Of a stretch of DNA of 64,000 bases, positions 1 to 11,000 are shown piece by piece; position 1 is the first letter of the stretch; every line of letters starts with the position of its first letter. The stretch covers positions 65,048,108 to 65,112,107 of the forward strand of contig OZ023273.1 in NCBI GenBank assembly GCA_964007475.1. The letters run 5' to 3'. A model generated the notes under the pieces. That model did no database searches. It saw only the letters and a program-made list of their open reading frames with translations, and was not told the DNA's origin. Source of the DNA: Hybos culiciformis. Taxonomy: Eukaryota > Arthropoda > Insecta > Diptera > Hybotidae. The position numbers were made by a program, and so were the translations under genes.

Positions 1-281
1 TCATTTATACTGATACTAAGTGTATGTAGGTATTAAATATTTAGAGGAAAATTCTACTTAATACAATCGGAGCATGTCAACCAACTTTTAAGATTTAACT
101 TGAGTAGGAAGGTACCAACCTAGTCCTAGATATTTATGATTCCAGTTCACATCAGCAGATCCATTCACTCATATTACCTATATTATATTTTTTTTTATTT
201 CTATGTTGGTAGTGACACTAGCACACCTCTTTACCTTGTAGGTACCTACTAGGATTTAAAAAAAATTATCACGAAATTTAC

Positions 282-375
282 CTTGAAGAGGATTCGTTTG
301 ATCAGGATAAATAGCTTTGCAACAATCAATCAAAGTCTTTAAGCCTGGCGGAATAATTCCATTTGAAATAGCCAT
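282..375 (-). CDS. Su(fu): Suppressor of fused homologue, first coding exon (partial gene)
   Basis: Read on the minus strand from an ATG at 375, this exon encodes 31 codons plus one base and ends at a consensus donor (G|GTAAAT). The peptide contains PPGLKTL, then an acidic/aromatic YPDQTNPLQ stretch. This matches the conserved N-terminus of Suppressor of fused, where PPGL, YPDQ and NPLQ are followed by valine; the phase-1 donor leaves a G that could begin that valine codon. Sufu proteins are cytoplasmic/nuclear negative regulators of Hedgehog signalling that bind Gli/Ci transcription factors. The rest of the gene lies beyond base 1. Bases 1-281 would be intron 1, and I see no second exon there. 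Assignment rests on a short but distinctive peptide. Confidence 0.78.
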
Positions 376-1936
376 ATTTTAAAATACAAGTATGAAATAA
401 TGAATAAAATATAAAATGCTACAAAAATAAAATGAAATCTTCCTAAATTACAATACAAAAAAAAAATATTAAACTAAATTATAATTATATTGTTAACAAT
501 TTAGGGTGACCATCTGTTCTACATACTTTTAAAGAATATAAATTTACCTAATATGTACTCTGTTTGAGATTTATTTACCTACTCTTTTTTCGAATTGACT
601 ATAAAGAGTAAATACATTTTGTGAAACATAATCTAATCATAAAGGAAGTATAAATAAGAAAATTCATTTCATACAAAAAATTCAAATGAATAAATTAAAC
701 TTAAATGTCGCTCTATATGAAATCACTATCCTAATTATATTCAAAAATCTTCAAAAGGGTTCACTTTTCACTCACTCAGTTATTATTTTTTTTATTTATT
801 TATTTATTCATATAACAATAAAAAAGCCATTCATGGCTTATACAAATTATTGTGAGAGTACAAGACAAAGAACTTAAAATAAAATTATAAATTTATTCAT
901 TATTATTATTATATTAACTTAATTACAGTTTTTAAATTATAAATCTTAAATCTTAAATTTAAAATTTTTAAATTTATCAAACATATGTTTCTATGTTTTT
1001 GTTTTTGTTTTTATTTTTATGTTTATGTTCATGTTTATGTTTATGTTTATGTTTATGTTTCCCCTATATCTGGATCCAAAAAAAAAAAAAAAAACTTAAC
1101 GAAATTAAATTAAATTAAATCCCATGATAGGATCCTTATTTTTGATAGAAAAAATTGAAAAATATCAGATACCTACTTAGGCGTATTTTCAACCCCTGTA
1201 CTAAAGTAAAAAAGAAAATAATAAAAAAAAAAATCGGGGTCGCAAGACAAGTGTTTTCCATACACTTTTTTAATTTTTAAGAAAATGGTCGCCCTAATCT
1301 AAACAAAAATTTATGTCAAAGTGGTAAGCGTAGCCGCGAAGCGAAAGGCAAATCATAAAAACTTAAATATAGAATAATTGCCATAAGACAAGAATATTCT
1401 AGCTAGTCAGAAAGAATCATAAATAAAAGTGAAATATTTAAATGAAATTATAAATACTGAATAAGTTTGTTAAATTTCTATTTTGTTCACAATTTTCTTA
1501 TTTTTTACTTATTTATTTTTCATTCAACTTCGACTTTGTTGCTTCATGGCAAATTTGTATTTATTCCCTTTTAGGATTCCAAAAATATCTAATTAGATGT
1601 AATTTCAGCAGCTACTAAGAAAATAACTTGAACAAATTATATTTGTAATTTTGTAATTTTGGAACTTAAAAATAATTATCATAGCTTTTCCATAACTTTT
1701 TAACGAACATCTATCCCACTAACTTTTGGTCAGCACTTTCAGTGGTAAATGAATATACTGGGAGACAAAATAGCTTGTAACGAAATAAATGCTGCGCCTC
1801 TTGCAATATTGTGCCCTAGACAGGAGAAGTGCACGCCTAGTCCTCGCACCAGGGCTGCATACATGTTGAAAGCTTATGTACAAATATATAAACTTGCTTA
1901 TCTATTAACATCATCCTTTCAACATTATACTTGTAA
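376..1936. other. Upstream region of Su(fu), non-coding
   Basis: AT-rich DNA between the Su(fu) start and the first MITE; presumably the Su(fu) 5' UTR and promoter, though no core promoter element is convincing. It contains a fragment at about 635-740 that resembles one arm of the TA-flanked MITE at 34074-34662 (shared AAGGAAGTATAAATA, TTCATACAAAAAATTCAAAT-like stretch and GAAATCACTATCC). It also has a hexanucleotide microsatellite of TTTATG units at about 1005-1060. I see no other gene. Confidence 0.5.
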
Positions 1937-2117
1937 AGTACGATTCAAATCACTTGTCCAATCCGTTATGCAAAGCTTTCTCTTTCCATTACAAAATTCC
2001 ATACAAAATTGCGTGAGCTTTTTTTCTTAAATAATTTCCCCTAATTTTTGTATTGAATTTTGTAATGAAAAGGGAAAGCTTTGCATAACGGATTGGTCAA
2101 GTGATTTGAATCGTACT
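1937..2117. mobile_element. Foldback MITE, about 180 bp
   Basis: An inverted repeat covers almost the whole interval. The left arm begins AGTACGATTCAAATCAC and continues through CCAATCCGTTATGCAAAGC. The right arm is its reverse complement with a few small differences. Only about 50 bases separate the arms. No target duplication is obvious. This pattern is typical of a non-autonomous DNA transposon; the superfamily cannot be assigned. Confidence 0.65.
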
Positions 2118-2682
2118 CTACTACACATTTAACTTCTCTATCAAATTGTAGTAGAGACTCCTAAAAAATATCAAAATGATTTGATGTTCCAACCAGGTTC
2201 AAAGACTTGTTAAAACACTGTCAATGGCACTACATGTGAGTAAATTTTGAATTTACCAACTCTTCTATACATGCTTTAGAATTAACATTATACTAAGAAT
2301 CTGATTTTAACAAGTATCATATCCTATCCATATGAGAAAATTTTTATTGATAATGTATTATGAAAGTAGATGAACATTCATTTTTTAAAGAAAGGGATAG
2401 TAATAATTTATTTAAATTAATAAAAATCTATGAAAATAGCAATTTTGAACAATTTAAAAATATGAGTTTGGTTTGTTATATATTTTTTAACATGAATTCG
2501 AACGGATTTTCGACATCGTACAAACTCTTTTCCAAACAAGCATAATATGAAAAATAAAATAAAAACTGCACTTTCTTAAAATTATTAAAAATATTACACC
2601 AAAAATTCTTGCTTATTAATAATTAATTTTATTGAAACTTAGCTATAATCAGTAATGCATTTGAAAATGATAAATAAATAAT
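2118..2682. other. Not 3' flank, non-coding
   Basis: AT-rich sequence between the MITE and the Not stop codon. On the minus strand a polyadenylation signal AATAAA lies at 2633-2628, about 50 bases past the stop, a plausible 3' end for the Not transcript. Nothing else is recognised. Confidence 0.45.
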
Positions 2683-3125
2683 TTATATTTTGTCAGCTGC
2701 TGTAATTTCTATTGAATCTATTGAGTCTATTGAATCGTTGCAGATAGATAGATCTGATTCTGATTGTTGATGACCGCTTACATTGCTATTATTTAGTGAG
2801 CTCAAATCATTAGTAATTTCTACATCAGGCTCATCATTGTTATCAATAGTACCATCGTCATTTGATATTTGATTCTGCCTAATTAACGCTAATCTCTGTT
2901 GAGTAACTTCTAAGTGAGTTTTCCGCCATTTTATGCGTCTATTTTGAAACCAAACTTTCACTTGAGCTTCTGTTAATTGAAGTGTATGTGCGAGATAAAG
3001 ACGTTCAGGCCCTACCATGTATTGTTGCCTTTCAAATTCAGCTTCTAATCTCTCAAGTTGTTCAGGTGTAAAAATTGTTCGAACGCGTTTATTTTTTAAA
3101 GCTGATTTTTTTGATGAAAGACCAT
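2683..3125 (-). CDS. Not: Not exon 3 (homeodomain and C-terminus)
   Basis: The acceptor is a T-rich tract ending TTTAG before 3125. The exon carries the entire homeodomain, so no intron interrupts it. It continues with [16 protein letters not shown] and an acidic tail rich in D, S, N and I, ending at TAA (2685-2683). Confidence 0.92.
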
Positions 3126-6100
3126 CTAAAAAAAAGATAATACAATTTTAAATAATAGCGTATGGATTATTTATTTTTAAATTATTATTAAATATTTTTA
3201 TTTTTTTTTTCTTATTACTGGAATAATTTAATAATAATTGATGTTTCCCTCAATTATAGTAATTGATAAATTTATATTTGAATTACATTTCTTTAATTAT
3301 CCATTAAAAATTGAAAAACGAACTAAACGTTTTCATTTTCTCTCAATTCGTATGTAGTTCTTATAACAAAACTCTTTAGCTACGCAACCGATTTAGTTTG
3401 TATAAAAGCCAAAGAATGAGATTATTTAATTCCGGGTTTGGGAATTAGAAGCTGTCAACCGGGATCTAAATTATTTTTGTACAAATTTTTTGGAAATTCG
3501 AAATTTTTGTAAAAGTTTTAATGGACTCTGATAAAAATTAATATGTGAGTAGATAAATATCGATTAGAGGCTTCTAAAAAAATTGCTTAGCTCAGAATGG
3601 GTTCAACTGGTGGTCGGTCAGTGGGATTTGCGGCGCGCGCGCATTTTTTTTTATTTTATTTTTCCAATACAGAATTTTGCAATACAGAATTTTGTTAATA
3701 CAGAATTTTGTTAAACAGAATTTTGGTATACAGAATTATACAATCAGAATTAAGACCCCAACCCAATTGAAGTGTGTAAATAAAATTTTCTTAAATAAAT
3801 AATTGACGCATTTAATATACCATTTACCGAGCTAAATTTACGATTGTAAATACAACTTACCGATCACATGCAGATTAATAGTAGATTACAACACATGTTA
3901 AGAAAATTTGTTATTACAACGAGTTGTGTATACACAAAAACACATGGACAGCAGTCAATACTTATATCACGAGACCGTTAGGTCGAGTGATATAATATTG
4001 ACAAGTGTCCATGTGTTTTTGTGTATATGCACAACGAGCTGTATAAGAAATTTTATTAACTGTTTTAATGTGCATGTGAGAGGTAGTTGCAATCAATACA
4101 TTTGCAATGCAAAAAATAAACAAAAGTTCAAAATGAAGTAAGTAAATAAAATTTACTTAATACGGAGAATGTAAATAAAATTTACTTAATTAATTAATTA
4201 CATGTGTATTGACGCATGTAATATACCATTTGCCGAGCTAAACTTACGATTGTAAATACAACTTACCGATCACATGCACATTAAAGTTATTAACAAAAAA
4301 TATTATTCTAATATTAATAAATCAGTATACTTCTTGTACATTCTATACATCTTGTATACTTATTGTACACATGGTTAAAAAATGAAAATTTAATTAATTA
4401 AGTTTGAATGGAAAGTATTTATATTTATATACGTAAGTAGATATTTCTCATTACTTTTTTACTCCTATTTTTTATGATAAAAAAGACATACCATTTTTAT
4501 GCTTCACATCTCTTTGAAAACCTAAGCTAGCTTGCTGAGCATGATGTAGTTGCTGTAAACTCTGTAAGGCTGATGGTGCACCTGTTGCAAAATGATTTAT
4601 TCTCATTTGATGATTATTTGGATTGGTTGGTAAAAATCTATTAACTACATTATTTACAGCTGTTATACTATCACAATTATCACTATTGGTATTATTACCA
4701 TTACTATTACTACATATTGAATTAGTCAATTGGCTTGCTAAATTATTATTTGATTTTTGATGAAGATGATGTGAGTTAATAGATAAATTCATAACACTTC
4801 CATAATCTCTTTGTTCAATAACATTCTTCTGTAAGCCTAAAATTGCTGCTATGGTAAAAGATTTTCCAACATCCAATGATGTATTTGCAGAGTTCCTAAT
4901 TGAAACTAATTTAAAGACAAATTCTTGAGATATTCCAATGTGTATACATATAAATGTAATTAAGTTTTAAAATAAATTTATAACGGTCTAAAAATTAAAT
5001 GAAAACTAAAAGAATTGTTGAATCCATATAATATAAAATCGATATAAACTTCAGTCGTAAGGTCAAATTTAGAGTATGCTGTAATGCTGATGCTTTTCTA
5101 CTGCGTTAGAAACTAGAAGGTTAGAGAGTGCCCAAAAATATTAGGTTTGCTCACGTTTTCTATTATTTGAAAAAATGCAAACGAATTGATTAGGATTAAT
5201 TAATGATTTTTGCCTTTATTTTTGTTTAAATTATTCTTTCGAAATTATGAATTATTATTTTATAGTGTACAAATATTAGTTTAATTTTATAGCTAGTAAG
5301 TAAAATGATCTGTAAAGACATGTCCTGATAGATTGAATGAATAAATAAATAAAATATCAAATCATAAAAAACACATTTTATAAAAAACAACGCACTAAAA
5401 AGTATAAAATAATTTTGCTATGAGTTTCATTTTGGTAACAGACTTTATAACTTTTCTCCGGCTCATTCAGAGGATTGTGGACACACATACTTGAAACTTA
5501 TTACAACAGTCTATAACTAGAAACGTGGGGCACATTTTGAGGTAATTGTAAATGTGTTGTAAAAATTTGCCCCACGTTTCTAGTTATAGATTGTTGTAAT
5601 CAGTTTCAAGTATGTGTGTCCACAATCCTCTGAATGAGCCGGAGAAAAGTTATAAAGTCTGTTACCAAAATGAAACTCATAGTAAAATTATTTTATACTT
5701 TTTAGTGCGCAAGAAAAACGTTGTTTTTATAAAATGTATTTTTTATGATTTAATATTTATTTTCTACTTTTTAGTTTTGAAGCTGAAACAAACAGAATTT
5801 TTCTTGTAAAATTTGATTGTCAAAATTACGAAATTTGTGTGTTTAATTATGTCCTCTTTGTAGGTACAAAATTTGAATAAAATCGGACGAAGTTTTGAAG
5901 TCCTCTCCAAGGAAGGTAGAAGAGGCCAATAAATTTTTTGGTACAAAATTTGTGTGTTAAATCATTTCTTCTTTTTATGTACCGAATTTGAATAGAATCG
6001 TACTTTTGAAGTCCTCCCTATAGGACGTCGTTGGGTAGAAGGCCAATAAATGTTTTGTTACGAAATTTGTGTGTTTAATATGTCCTTTTTTTGTGTACCA

Positions 6101-7313
6101 AATTTGAAAGAAATTGGACAAACTTTTGAAGTCCTTCCCAAGGAAAGTCGCTGGGTAGGAGGCCAATAAATTTTTTGTTACGAAATTCGTGTGTTCAATC
6201 ATTTCTTCTTTTTATGTACTAAATTTGAATGAAATCGGACAAACTTTTGGTTGTGAAAATTTGATTGCGAAATTTCGCGGGCAGACAAACAGACGAGAAA
6301 CTTTTCAAATCATGATTAAAGTGGTAGAATATTGTATTGTCATCGGGTTCAGAGCTATATTCAAAGTTTCGGAGCTGTAGCTTGTCGGAAAGTGGTCTAA
6401 AATTTGATTACAAAATTTCGTGGACAGAGAAACAGACAAGAATGTGAGTGGATAAAAACGTTGTAATAATAAAAAAAATACTATGATGAAAGAGTACAAA
6501 AATATTATGGCAAATTACAATAAATTCAATTATAATAAAACACCTTAAGAAAATTACATAGGCATAAATATTTCTATACCTGCCCTTTTTATAAAAATCT
6601 GGATTTTTAAGGAGTAAAATAAGTGAAATCGGTGAAAAATAGGGGATGAGAATTATTATGAACGAGATAAAGTGGGAGTATATTCAGGCCCGGCTCCTGG
6701 TTTTTTTCGGGTGTGCGAGCAATGTTTGGCGCATTTGAAAAAGTTTTCAATTAGATACTAAAAGGCTGTATAAATAAAAAACTAATTAAATCCGGTACTT
6801 ATGAACTTATCTGTTTTGAAATTCTTTATTGTCACTTCTTCTCTTCACTATTTTGAGTGTTTAAAAAATTCGAATTAATTCTTAAAAAATTTACTCGACT
6901 TACTGAAATGAAATCTTTACTGCGAATAAATTCCAGGTTACTTACTAAGTTTGGAATATATCAAAATTAATTTCATATATATCTGTTTTGAATACACTTT
7001 TTTCATTTAAAAAATAAAGGAAATACTTAATTGCGTTCCAAAAATCAAACTCAAAAAAAATTTTTATGTGTTAAAATTCAATTTCACATAGGCGCTTTTC
7101 ATTACTGGCGCCTGTGTGCAGTGCCCACTTCGCACACGCTCCGAGCCGGGCCTGAGTATATTTATTAAATACATTTACATTAATTATTAATATATCAATT
7201 AAATTTCACTTACTTGATTGTTGTTGATGTTGGTGTTGTTGGGTTGCAGAATTATGTAATGCCAAAAAATGTGTTAATGGATTTGGGTGATATTTAGATG
7301 GATTTTGTAACAT
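2683..7313 (-). CDS. Not: Not-type homeobox transcription factor, three exons, complete
   Basis: The joined coding sequence is exon 1 7313-7214, exon 2 4905-4492 and exon 3 3125-2683: 957 bases, 318 residues plus stop. Both junctions are GT/AG and phase 1 on each side, which fixes the model. Residues 49-56 (SFTIAAIL) form an eh1-like Groucho co-repressor motif. The homeodomain occupies about residues 183-242, with F190 (position 8), W230 (48), Q232 (50) and N233 (51), and helix 3 reading [14 protein letters not shown]. The motifs [10 protein letters not shown] and QYMVG upstream of helix 3 are typical of the Not class (vertebrate Noto/Xnot; CG18599 in Drosophila) rather than Ems. It should act as a nuclear DNA-binding repressor. 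The linker is rich in N, H and Q, and the C-terminus is acidic and serine-rich. Both introns contain transposons. Promoter not identified. Confidence 0.9.
3592..3765. repeat. GC box plus CAGAATTTTG unit array
   Basis: A GC-rich stretch (3618-3643) containing GGGATTTGCGGCGCGCG is followed by a T-run and about six units based on the word ACAGAATTTTG (3666-3750), ending AGACCCCAACCC. The layout (GC-rich box, short-unit array, C-rich end) parallels the left arm of the foldback at 23247-24254. The GC-rich part also recurs, reversed, at about 52800-52845. No target duplication was found, so boundaries are uncertain. It lies in Not intron 2. Confidence 0.5.
3768..4285 (+). repeat. Dispersed palindromic repeat, family A (copy 1, with an extra 3' tail)
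   Basis: Bases 3882-4285 begin ATAGTAGATTACAACACATG and end CACATGCACATTAAA. The first part folds as a long hairpin: the ACGAGTTGTGTATACAC arm pairs with the distal GTGTATATGCACAACGAG-like arm, with TATATCACGAGACC at the apex. The 3' part holds AATGTAAATAAAATTTAC words and a tail ending ACTTACCGATCACATGCA. Bases 3768-3880 look like a second 3' tail of the same family abutting it. At least seven copies occur in this window. No coding capacity. This copy is in Not intron 2. Confidence 0.6.
4492..4905 (-). CDS. Not: Not exon 2 (eh1 motif and N/H/Q-rich linker)
   Basis: The acceptor ATTAG precedes 4905 and the donor G|GTATGTC follows 4492. A nearer AG (acceptor at about 4896) would put the reading into a frame with an early stop, so the upstream acceptor is preferred. 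The exon encodes [14 protein letters not shown] followed by the eh1-like SFTIAAIL, then a low-complexity linker. Confidence 0.84.
5350..5760. mobile_element. Foldback MITE with ~200-bp arms (copy 1)
   Basis: The left arm runs from about 5350 to 5540 and the right arm from about 5563 to 5760, nearly perfect reverse complements. Landmarks in the arms are GGACACACATACTTGAAAC, GGCTCATTCAGAGGATTGTG and TATAACTAGAAACGTGGGGC. A central spacer of about 20-30 bases separates them. The element lies in Not intron 1. A second copy lacking most of one arm is at 39015-39323. No transposase is encoded and the target duplication is unclear. Confidence 0.7.
5823..6462. repeat. Diverged ~117-bp tandem units in Not intron 1
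   Basis: Four degenerate units start near 5828, 5943, 6060 and 6180. Each contains AAATTTGTGTGTT, a pyrimidine-rich TTCTTTTTATGTAC segment, AAATTTGAATGAAATCGGAC and GGCCAATAAATTTTTTG. The block is followed by two segments with AAATTTCGYGGACAGA-type words (about 6265-6290 and 6410-6435). The units have accumulated substitutions and indels and are non-coding. Their origin is unknown. Confidence 0.55.
6685..7154. mobile_element. hAT-type MITE, 470 bp, TSD AGTATATT
   Basis: The ends are CAGGCCCGGCTC and its reverse complement, flanked on both sides by the exact 8-bp direct repeat AGTATATT (6677-6684 and 7155-7162). CAGGC-type termini with 8-bp duplications are diagnostic of the hAT superfamily. 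No transposase is encoded. It lies in Not intron 1. The element at 33792-34880 is an inverted sibling. Confidence 0.88.
7214..7313 (-). CDS. Not: Not exon 1
   Basis: ATG at 7313-7311, 33 codons plus one base, ending at the donor A|GTAAGTG. The peptide starts [16 protein letters not shown] and ends in a short Q/H run. It is too short to appear as a long ORF; it is supported by the donor and by the phase match to exon 2. Confidence 0.82.
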
Positions 7314-7845
7314 TTTCTTCCTTCAAGTTCAATTATTACTAGTAGTTGTATACTTTTAAGTTTTAAATGAAAAATTTAAAAAAAAATTACACAATTAAGA
7401 GTATTACTGACAGATGATCTTCATTCTTTGCTGACTTATAGTGAACTTAAAAATAAAAATATCTTCTGGTCATATGTACTTAAAATGTAACCTGATAGGA
7501 AGATATTAGGATAAAAATATGGAAATAGTTAAAAAAAAAATTTTAAAACATTATTTATTTTAATGAAAGTTAGATATAAACGCCATAATTTTCTGATTAT
7601 AATTTTATTCATATTAAAAATGCATATTTCGTCTTTAAAAAAGAAAGAGTTTGATCACTGATATGACCACTGATTATACGATTGCTAAAATGAGCTAAAA
7701 AAATTGCTTCATCACGATAACTTATTCTACATAATTTTAGTGTACACACTCGGTAATTCTAATTATTAATTTGACTAGGTGTTGTAGTATTGTAAGGATA
7801 AGCTAATTTTCCATCAATAATCTATACAAATAAAAATGTAAATCT
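7314..7845. other. Not upstream region, non-coding
   Basis: Immediate 5' flank of the Not start codon. It is AT-rich, with no convincing TATA box or initiator and no coding potential. Confidence 0.3.
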
Positions 7846-8052
7846 CTCTTTGTTCTTAATCTATGATCGCCGAAAGTTCTTCATCGATTTGTTTGAAATT
7901 TTAACACAACGTACCATTTGAATACAGGCATGTTTTATATACATACATTATTATATAAATGTCACACCCGTGAGAGATAAAAAAATGTTTTTTCGAGCAT
8001 TTACTATTAGAACCAAAGCAACGCCACGGCAACGTTTGCCAGGTACAGCTAG
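7846..8052 (+). mobile_element. Helitron-like 3' end (degenerate)
   Basis: The terminus shows a short perfect hairpin GGCAACGTTTGCC (8028-8040), then eight bases, then CTAG (8049-8052). That is the arrangement of a Helitron 3' end (hairpin about 10 bases before CTRR). The 150 bases before it contain CGAAAGTTCTTCATCGATT and ACAACGTACCATT, which recur at 18375-18520. The base after CTAG is C, not the expected T, and no 5' end is recognised, so this is a decayed fragment at best. Confidence 0.4.
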
Positions 8053-11000
8053 CTCTAAATAAAAGTGACCGAATTTTTAGAAAACAAATAGTTTTCCTAA
8101 AAATTCCTAAAATGATTTTGAATTCTGTAAAAATTCTACAAATAAATTCATAAAATAAGCCAGGCATATCACAAATTTTTATTTTTTTCTTTATCATTAT
8201 GTTTTTTTTTTACATTAAGGTAATTTAAAATGAATGCAATTGACACCAACCAGTAGTTAAAGTTATTTAGATTATTGTTGTTTTTCTTTTGCTAGTTTTT
8301 CACATAAAAAAGGGTAAATTTTATTTATTTTATTATAGGGTTTAAAAAACATAACCTTTCTACGAAGATAGCATTATGAAAATGTTATGCAGATGCTGAT
8401 AGGTACATTTTGATAACTAAAAATTTGTATTTAATTTAGAATATAAGTTCCACACAGAAATAAATGAAAGCCTATAACTAAATATAATTAAAAATTGAGC
8501 GTAAAGTTACGACGTTTAAAAAAATTAATAATGTTAAATTTGCCATGAAACTTAAACTCCTTTTCTTGCGAAATTATTAATGTTAACCGTGACGGGATAG
8601 TGAATACATTTTGTCCCTGTATTTCTTTAACTTACTGCCTGCATGAAATTTTGAATGATTACTGAGATATGGAAGCAGATAGGCAATCATTTACCATATT
8701 AATTACTTCGAATCTTGAAATAACGATTATCTTTGACAAATCTACTAAGTAAAATAATTCATATGTACGTTTGAGCCTAAAAATTAACAATATCTGGCAA
8801 GCTCATCATTTTTTGAATGAATAAATAATTAACGAACAAAACTATTCATATAATTACATCCACATTACATTTAAAATAAAATTTACAGTAAAATTAAATT
8901 TATTATTCTTTGAATGAGATAATTTGATTTTAAATTCACATATAGTTTTAACATTACCATAAGGGGATTAAATTTCTTAATTTGTTATATAGGTATTATA
9001 TACCTACAAAAAATATTTTCATTAATTGTTTAAATATCAAAATATCAAATTCTTAAGTGCATTTAGAGGAGTGCAAATTGTAAGAAAGCACTTAATCAAA
9101 TAGTTTTAGTTGGTAGGATTCCTATTATAAACTGTATATTATATGCCTATATATGTAATTGGAGTACATTGACTGGATATAAATAAATATATTAGTTTAG
9201 GTTTTTTTTATATACATAAGATATAATATACGTAAATACTTAATTCAAAATAATAATCTCTTGGAAATTAATTTGCTAATGTGCATAACAGGCCTATGAC
9301 ACACATTCTATGTTAAATTCCATTCATTATTATTTTTATTATTTTATACAGAAATAAATTAATTTCACATTGAATTTAAAATATAATAATAACTCTAACT
9401 TTTATTATTTCTCTTTTCCGCCTTTCACTAATTTATTGTAAGTAAAATGAACAAATTTCGTTTTTCAAAAACTAAAAAGTATTAGTAACGTGAAGAAAAA
9501 TTTAATAAAGTTGAGTTGATTCCTGTAAATTGATCAAAACTAAAAATAATTTTCATTTACACCTTTGTTAAATTGAGGAATATAATTGCTCTAAAGTTTC
9601 ACTGTACTAAAGTCGTAAAATTAAGATAAATTATTGTTGTTTTTATGTGTCAATACTTCATTTATTCACAGGAAATATTATGAAATTATTTAACAAATTT
9701 TTATTAATTACTTATTTTGTTCCTGTCTTTTATTTATCTTTCAAATTCGTGAACTTTATATACACATGTAAATATTTAAATATACATTTTTTAATCCGTT
9801 TTCCATGATAAAAAAAATCGCATTAGAGGCCGTGAGCGCATTAGTGGACCAAGTGGAAAATTTGCAAAAATGAGTTACTGATGCCAAATAGTAATATATG
9901 CCCTCAGTCACTACAACAAAAAAACTATTAGTTTTCAAAGCGTTCTTTGGAATATATAGGTTTTGCATTTGATTTAGTAAATCCATACTAAAGAATGATT
10001 CAACTATTTCTGGCTTGGGTATAAAAGCCCTAAATCAGCTGAGGGTGTAAAATATTTTCGTATAAAATTTATGTATTTTAAATATTTTAAAAAGTTTTAA
10101 ATGCCGATTAGAGCAACTTAAAAAATGGATGATAATTAAAGTATTATGCTATGAAGTCATGACATTACATTAGTACATTAGTCACTTAACTAACATACGT
10201 ACATTGGTCACTTAACTATCATCCAAATTTAGTATTCTAGATTCCGGCTGAAATAAAATTTTTTTAAAATTACTTTAAGAATATAAAAAAATTATTGGAA
10301 AATTTTGGAAAATGTCCATTGAAGTATTTTTTTACTTAAGTTTTATATTAAAAATAATTTCATAATTCATAATTTCACTACCTTCATTTTTTTTGATCCA
10401 GTTCCCAATTTTTAAACTCTAAATCTATTTGTCCCTCGTCCAAAAACTTTTAAGAGCACTTTATAATTAATTTCTTTGAATTCCAGTGCAGAACAAAAAA
10501 TTAGTATCAGAAGTTTTTTTTCTTGACGGCTATCACTTTTGTGAAAAGTTAAATGAAAATACTTTGAATTTTTTTGATAAAAAAAAAACATAAAAGTAAA
10601 ATAAAAATGGAAATAATGTTTAAAAGCCAATATTTAAATTCAATAATTTAATTAAAAATTGATGGCCATTGTCGAGCCCATAATATTAGGATGGGCCGTC
10701 GGAATTGCCCTAGATTTTAAATTTTATTCAAAAAAAATAAAGAAATTGTTATCGTAATAATGCTCAATTATGTACAATTTTATTTAAGGGGCACCAAGTA
10801 TAGCCAAGGCCTCAGATAACCACTTGGTAAATGTAATTAAATTGTATTCAGACATGTTTTCGATTTTGATATTACTCTAAACATTCCTCAAAGAAATTTG
10901 GTTATTAATTTTTATACAGATAATTTATAAAAGTTGATTTTTTCATAATTCTGCGTTATCCTTAAAATCATAATAATATCTGTGGTTCCAAATTTAAAAA

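Noticed and set aside
4870..4872. Use of an internal start near 4876 as the Not start
   Set aside because: That frame needs a TTG start, while exon 1 at 7214-7313 joins in phase and supplies an ATG and a proper donor.
10650..10860. hAT-like words (GGGCCGTCGG, GGGGCACCAAG)
   Set aside because: No matching terminal repeats or 8-bp duplication could be found.
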